From positions 1-17,645 of the forward strand of contig CALVFC010000014.1 in the NCBI GenBank assembly GCA_944326735.1: DNA of 17,645 nucleotides. The letters are read 5' to 3'. A model generated the notes under the pieces. It saw only the letters and a program-made list of their open reading frames with translations. It was not told the DNA's origin and did no database searches. Positions 13,704-17,645 of the stretch are shown piece after piece (the stretch's first letter is position 1; each line of letters starts with the position of its first letter). The position numbers and the translations under genes are program-made. Source of the DNA: an uncultured Limosilactobacillus sp. GTDB lineage: Bacteria; Bacillota; Bacilli; Lactobacillales; Lactobacillaceae.

Positions 13704-15050
13704 TTATTCAGCGTAAGTTTCCTTAATTGTACCAACTGAAAGGGCACCTGCGATTAACACGATCCCGGCAAGGATGAACATGTTAACTTGGGAGTTACCC
13801 AGAACAGGGAACAATGCAAAACTCAGCAGTGAAGCAACGATTTGTGGTAAACAAATTGATCCGTTGAAGAGACCAAGGTAAGTACCCATGTGCTTACCAG
13901 ACAAAGCGTTAGTAACAATGGTTAATGGGTAAGTGTTCATACCAGCCCATGCAATCCCGACAAGGATGTATGAGAAGATCAATGCCCATTGATTGTGAAT
14001 GAAGAATACGGAGATAAAACCAAGTCCACCAAGAAGTAAACTACCACCGTAACCTAACTTGTGGTACTTGTTTGGCACCTTAGCCAAAACATATGACCAA
14101 ACAACAGCGGCAATGGATTGAACGGCAGCTAAAACACCGTACCAGTTACCGGCAGCTTGGTAACCAGCAGAGGTAGCGTTGGTCGTGTTCCAAACGTTCT
14201 TGGCAATCGCACCAGCGGAGTATGTCCACAGGTATTGGAATGCGAACCAGCAGAAGAATTGAACAAGAGTAACAGTCCAGAAGGCCTTAGGAGCGGTCTT
14301 AAGTAAGGTGAACCAGTTTCCACCTTCCTTGTTATCTTCTTCAGTAATACCGTGGTACTTAGCATAAGTTGCTGGGTCATATTCGTGAACACGGAAAACA
14401 GTGAACAGACTAGTGACGATCAGCAGTGCAGCACCAACATAGAAGGCCACCTTAACGGAATCAGGAACGACACCCTTAGCAGCGGTGTTCTTTACACCAA
14501 ACCAAGTAAAGAGGAATGGGAAGATAGCGGCTAAAACGGCACCGGTGTTTGATAAGAAACTCTGGATCCCGTAAGCGTAACTCTTTTGGTCATCGTTAAC
14601 CATATCACCGACCATCATCTTGAATGGTTGCATCGCAACGTTAGATGACAAATCAAGGAAGGCAACGGTAATGGCACCGAACCACAGCGCAGCTAATGAT
14701 CCATAACCAAAGCCGAAACTACCTGAGTTTGGCAGCAACAGCATAACGATAACAGCAACAATCATCCCTAACAGCAAGTAAGGGAGACGACGACCACCGA
14801 GCTTTGGTGCCCAGGTACGGTCTGAGTAATAACCAACGATAGGTTGAACAACCAATCCCATTAGTGGTGGCAGAATAAAGAACCATCCTAAGTTGTTAGG
14901 GTCGGCACCAATAGTTTGGAAGATCCGACTCATTTGAGAACTCTGTAATGTGAAGGCTGTCTGAACACCAAGGAAACCAAAGTTGATCATCCAAATAGTG
15001 CTCCTAGACAGGACAGGCAATCCTGCCCCTGAGGACTTCTCTTGACTCAT
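13704..15050 (-). CDS. malT: Maltose-type MFS sugar transporter (SLC45/GPH-like)
   Basis: The protein has 448 residues with 12 predicted membrane segments. The TM2-TM3 loop reads GYYSDRTWAPKLGGRRLPY, the (S/G)DR...GRR(R/L)P signature of the glycoside/sucrose proton-symporter type MFS proteins. FGFLGVQTAFTLQSSQMSRIFQTIGA near the N-terminus is typical of the maltose permeases found next to maltose phosphorylase in lactobacilli. It would import maltose by proton symport. The start is the ATG at 15048-15050, with AGGAG 8 nt upstream. A GTG at 15059 is too close to that site. It is first in the operon, with operator, promoter and cre-like element upstream. The gene symbol is by context. Confidence 0.88.
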   Translation of the reverse strand: MSQEKSSGAGLPVLSRSTIWMINFGFLGVQTAFTLQSSQMSRIFQTIGADPNNLGWFFILPPLMGLVVQPIVGYYSDRTWAPKLGGRRLPYLLLGMIVAVIVMLLLPNSGSFGFGYGSLAALWFGAITVAFLDLSSNVAMQPFKMMVGDMVNDDQKSYAYGIQSFLSNTGAVLAAIFPFLFTWFGVKNTAAKGVVPDSVKVAFYVGAALLIVTSLFTVFRVHEYDPATYAKYHGITEEDNKEGGNWFTLLKTAPKAFWTVTLVQFFCWFAFQYLWTYSAGAIAKNVWNTTNATSAGYQAAGNWYGVLAAVQSIAAVVWSYVLAKVPNKYHKLGYGGSLLLGGLGFISVFFIHNQWALIFSYILVGIAWAGMNTYPLTIVTNALSGKHMGTYLGLFNGSICLPQIVASLLSFALFPVLGNSQVNMFILAGIVLIAGALSVGTIKETYAE

Positions 15051-15087
15051 TTCACACACTCCTTAGATAACTATCAAAATAAGTTCA

Positions 15088-15108
15088 TTCATGAAAGCGC
15101 TTCATGAA
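15088..15108. promoter_or_regulatory. Cre-like near-palindrome in the malT 5' leader
   Basis: Two copies of TTCATGAA flank AGCGC, giving a 21-base near-perfect inverted repeat. One half fits the CcpA cre consensus (TGAAAGCG), the other is one base short. It lies downstream of the -10, where a roadblock to transcription would act. Carbon catabolite repression is plausible but inferred. Confidence 0.5.
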
Positions 15109-15122
15109 TTTTTACAAGTATT

Positions 15123-15151
15123 AATATAGCAGATTGAAATCATTTGCGCAA
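15123..15151 (-). promoter_or_regulatory. Promoter of the maltose operon
   Basis: On the minus strand, TTGCGC (-35, 15151-15146), a 17-base spacer, then TATATT (-10, 15128-15123), about 73 bases before the malT ATG. The -35 lies inside the MalR operator. Confidence 0.6.
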
Positions 15152-15160
15152 CCGTTTGCA
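15147..15160. promoter_or_regulatory. LacI/MalR-type operator
   Basis: CGCAACCGTTTGCA matches 12 of 14 positions of the LacI-family maltose operator CGCAAACGTTTGCG, with the central CG intact. It overlaps the -35 of the malT promoter, so binding of the adjacent MalR would block transcription. Confidence 0.7.
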
Positions 15161-15222
15161 CAAAATTTCTGAAAAGGCTTTCTAAATTTTTAGGGTTAAT
15201 AGTCATTTGGGCCGTAAACGTC

Positions 15223-15262
15223 AAAAAAAGCGCCAGTGATTTCAAATTATCACTGACGCTTA
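15223..15262 (-). terminator. Terminator of malR
   Basis: AAGCGTCAGTGATA and the matching arm TCACTGGCGCTT pair with one mismatch, followed by seven T on the minus strand. It lies a few bases after the malR stop and separates addA-malR transcripts from the maltose operon. Confidence 0.85.
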
Positions 15263-15265
15263 TCC

Positions 15266-16204
15266 TTAATATTCAACTTTAAAATCAACAATTTGGTGCT
15301 GCCGATCATGGTCAAACAGTAACTTGATTGCTTGACTCCCCAGTTCACGGGGTTGTAAATCTACCCGCTCATCACAATGGGTCAGCATCCGCATTAGCCG
15401 ACTGTTGTTAAAACAGATCACTGGCAACCGGTACTGTTGGACCTCTTGTACAAAGCGGACAAATAATAAGTCATCTGAAAAAACGAGCGCATCGACTTGC
15501 GGATGCTCATCAAAGTAACTCTTCAACGAGCGCACATTATCGGCCAGCTGCCAAACAGTCATTGGTAAGCCATGCTCATTCATGCTCTGCTGGTAGCCCG
15601 CTGCCCGATCCTGTTCGAATTGCCATGGCTGACGTGTTTCAACAAAGGCCACCTGGTGCGGTTGATAATGACTCACAATGTAATCAGCGGCCGCTTTCCC
15701 CGCCGCCACGTTGTCATTATCAACGAACCGTTCATTATGCGGATCCTGGGGATGGCCGACAACAACATAGTTCAATCCCTGTTCGCGCAGGTACTTAGTA
15801 ATGGGGTCATTTTTCATCGTGTAAAAGACTAAGAAATTGTGGACCTTCGACTGAGTGACCATTGACTTGACCTCGTCTAACAGGCCCTCCTGAGTTGGCG
15901 CAATTGCTACCACTATCTCATAGTGAAGTGGCTGAACCGCCTTACTAACGCCCCGCATTAAATCGATATGGAACGGGTTCGCCGGTGCAGTATCGCTCGT
16001 GACAGGAAAGACCAAGCCCACCATATTAGCTTCGCCCCGCGTTAAATTGCGGGCTGTATAGTTTGGCTGATAGCCAAGCTGCTTAGCGATTTTCTGCACA
16101 CGCTGGCGAGTAGCAAGACTGATCCGTTCATTATCGTTAAGCGCCCGAGAAGCTGTCGAAACTGACACACCAGCTTCTTTAGCAATGTCTTTAATGGTCG
16201 GCAC
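15266..16204 (-). CDS. malR: LacI-family transcriptional regulator, probable maltose repressor
   Basis: This 312-residue DNA-binding repressor is predicted to control the adjacent maltose operon. The N-terminal helix-turn-helix TIKDIAKEAGVSVSTASRAL (residues 3-22) and the hinge YQPNYTARNL are classical LacI family. A periplasmic-binding-protein-like sugar domain follows from about 60. The start is GTG at 16202-16204 with GGAGG 8 nt upstream. An in-frame TTG at 16219 would consume the ribosome binding site and is rejected. The first 14 bases overlap the addA 3' end. The only good operator in the window lies at malT, supporting the assignment; the inducer is not known from sequence. Confidence 0.85.
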   Translation of the reverse strand: MPTIKDIAKEAGVSVSTASRALNDNERISLATRQRVQKIAKQLGYQPNYTARNLTRGEANMVGLVFPVTSDTAPANPFHIDLMRGVSKAVQPLHYEIVVAIAPTQEGLLDEVKSMVTQSKVHNFLVFYTMKNDPITKYLREQGLNYVVVGHPQDPHNERFVDNDNVAAGKAAADYIVSHYQPHQVAFVETRQPWQFEQDRAAGYQQSMNEHGLPMTVWQLADNVRSLKSYFDEHPQVDALVFSDDLLFVRFVQEVQQYRLPVICFNNSRLMRMLTHCDERVDLQPRELGSQAIKLLFDHDRQHQIVDFKVEY

Positions 16205-17645
16205 CTGTTTTTCCTCCAATCGAAAATGAGATAAACTTTCTCAATTCTACCAGGTATAGACCCATTTGGACAACCGACTCTTCCTTCATCATGTTCAAGG
16301 CTTGCCGGTAAAGCTCCAGCTGGCCACGATAGCGGTCCTTAATTTGCTCAATTGAGGACTCCAGATTATTGGTATTGACATGGTCAGTCTTATAGTCGAC
16401 TAGGATAATCCCCGCGGCTTGCTCTAAGTACCCGTCGATAATTCCGTGAATAAGGATTCGTTCATCGTCTTGCGCCTGCACATCACGAAATAGTTCGTGA
16501 CCATTCATCAACATTGCAAACGGTGCTTCACGGTGATAATTAGCCGGATCACCGAGGATTTGCTGACCAATTGGCGTTGCAAAGAAGGTAGCTATCCCTT
16601 CCTGGTCAATCCGTTTGGCAACAACTGGCGAAATGAGTTGTTGGTCAACTAACTGGTCAATTGTAGTTGATACAAGCTGTTGATCTACCGTACCTTGATC
16701 TAACGGTAGTTTCTGAAAGACCAGGTGCGTTGCGGTCCCGACTTCGGTTGCCGCTGGCGATTGGTCAGTCTGCTGAACAAAACGTGGCGTTGCAAAATCA
16801 TTTTTCAGGTAAACCCCGCGGTGTTTCGTTTTGCGTTGGTCATCACAATCCCACTGACCCATTTGCCGATTATCTGGATCTTCAAAGACCCGCTTAACAT
16901 CGGTGACGGATTGGTAAGCGGTCGTTTGAGTGGCTACCTGGTGAGGATATTGATAGCTTAAAACATCCGCAAAGCGCTGCTTTAAGTTAGGGTCAACTGT
17001 CTGCGTCGCCTGATCGCCTTCAGCTGGTGCCTGGTTCAGCTTATCTAATGCGTCGTTAACCTGTTGCTGGCTGAATGACTGGACCTTAAATGCTGCTTGC
17101 TTTTGCATCCATGGGTAAGATTGATCGTGATCAAGGGGACTTGGTAATAGGTTCGTCCCCACCTTTCCTTCAACGTTGACAGCAACATCCCCCGGTTTGA
17201 AGAACTGCCGATAGCGAGCACACGCTAACCCGATCCAGTCCATAAAGGAGTTGGCGTTCACCCGTACCTGGGCGCCCAACACTTGTTGATCGCTCTGAAA
17301 GGCCTTTTGCCATCGTTCCCAAGCGGTGGCCAGTTTTTGGTTCCGCCGCTGTTCATTGAACGACGACGTAATAATTAGACGCTGTTCCGACCGGGTTAAG
17401 GCAACATACAGGACCCGTAATCCTTCAGCACGTTCCGACCGCTGGATTTGTTCCAGAATCACTTGCCGTTGGGGCGTGTCATAGACCAGGCGGTTCTCAT
17501 CCATGTACCGAATCCCCAGTCCCGCATCGGCATCAGCCACCGCATCATCTTTACTAGTCGAATTATTGAAACCGTGGGTGGCATCGATTAGGAAGACAAT
17601 TGGAAACTGTAGCCCCTTACTACCGTGAATCGTCATCACATTAAC
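16191..17645 (-). CDS. addA: ATP-dependent helicase/nuclease AddA (RexA), C-terminal part
   Basis: The open frame enters from the right edge (VNVMTIHGSKGLQ) and stops at 16191, about 484 codons seen. Visible are helicase motif V (MTIHGSKGLQFPIVFL), motif VI (LRVLYVALTRSEQRL), and the C-terminal RecB-like nuclease with IHGIIDGYLE and ILVDYKTD, plus the YRGQLELYRQAL helix. The nuclease acids and Lys are intact, so the nuclease should be active. AddA with AddB processes double-strand breaks and loads RecA at Chi-type sites; in lactic acid bacteria the pair is called RexAB. addB is presumably upstream, outside the window. The 3' end overlaps the malR start by 14 bases. Confidence 0.93.
   Translation of the reverse strand, partial: VNVMTIHGSKGLQFPIVFLIDATHGFNNSTSKDDAVADADAGLGIRYMDENRLVYDTPQRQVILEQIQRSERAEGLRVLYVALTRSEQRLIITSSFNEQRRNQKLATAWERWQKAFQSDQQVLGAQVRVNANSFMDWIGLACARYRQFFKPGDVAVNVEGKVGTNLLPSPLDHDQSYPWMQKQAAFKVQSFSQQQVNDALDKLNQAPAEGDQATQTVDPNLKQRFADVLSYQYPHQVATQTTAYQSVTDVKRVFEDPDNRQMGQWDCDDQRKTKHRGVYLKNDFATPRFVQQTDQSPAATEVGTATHLVFQKLPLDQGTVDQQLVSTTIDQLVDQQLISPVVAKRIDQEGIATFFATPIGQQILGDPANYHREAPFAMLMNGHELFRDVQAQDDERILIHGIIDGYLEQAAGIILVDYKTDHVNTNNLESSIEQIKDRYRGQLELYRQALNMMKEESVVQMGLYLVELRKFISFSIGGKTGADH
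16244..16273 (-). promoter_or_regulatory. Possible malR promoter inside addA
   Basis: On the minus strand, TTGTCC (16273-16268), an 18-base spacer, then TGGTAGAAT (extended -10, hexamer 16249-16244). It is placed about 40 bases before the malR GTG and would give malR transcription independent of addA. It lies in coding sequence, so chance is possible. Confidence 0.35.

Noticed and set aside
16205..16219. Longer malR with a TTG start at 16219
   Set aside because: It would include the GGAGG ribosome binding site in the coding sequence; GTG at 16204 has correct spacing and gives the usual LacI N-terminus.
1..17645. tRNA, rRNA, CRISPR array, insertion sequence or prophage genes
   Set aside because: No cloverleaf, repeat-spacer pattern, transposase motif or terminal inverted repeats noticed; every long stretch is explained by chromosomal genes.

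Overview
The window looks like a chromosomal segment of a heterofermentative lactic acid bacterium, probably Limosilactobacillus or a close lactobacillus. The evidence is the maltose phosphorylase / beta-phosphoglucomutase operon with a LacI-family regulator next to addA (rexA), the strong GGAGG-type ribosome binding sites, short intergenic gaps, and proteins typical of lactobacilli. Genus is inferred from gene content and style, not from a marker gene. All genes but one lie on the minus strand, so the text below follows transcription from right to left.

Right end to about 10.6 kb: the 3' part of addA (helicase-nuclease) overlaps the start of a LacI-type regulator, here called malR. Then comes a maltose operon: malT-like MFS transporter, malP (maltose phosphorylase) and pgmB. 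Together these would import maltose, split it with phosphate into glucose and beta-glucose-1-phosphate, and convert the latter to glucose-6-phosphate. A near-consensus LacI/MalR operator overlaps the -35 of the operon promoter, and a cre-like near-palindrome lies just downstream of the -10.

10.6 to 7.4 kb: a glutamate-cysteine ligase gene with a palindromic element at its promoter. A class I glutamine amidotransferase-like hydrolase (peptidase C26) is the only plus-strand gene. An aldo/keto reductase diverges from it.

7.3 to 0.95 kb: a tight five-gene operon with touching or overlapping genes: a membrane-anchored glycerophosphodiester phosphodiesterase, a Y-family DNA polymerase, a YolD-like protein, a type I phosphodiesterase/nucleotide pyrophosphatase-family enzyme, and a UMF1-type MFS transporter. 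Damage-tolerance genes are thus joined to phosphodiester and transport genes.

0.9 kb to left end: the most unusual region. A promoter drives a roughly 250-nt leader containing a 19-codon peptide with its own Shine-Dalgarno, a long hairpin, an intrinsic terminator, and a further hairpin that pairs with the whole Shine-Dalgarno of a truncated integral membrane protein gene. The leader segments can pair in mutually exclusive ways, as in a ribosome-controlled attenuator. The promoter shares an ATTAGAA-type motif with the glutamate-cysteine ligase promoter, suggesting a common regulator. I found no tRNA, rRNA, CRISPR array, insertion sequence or phage gene.
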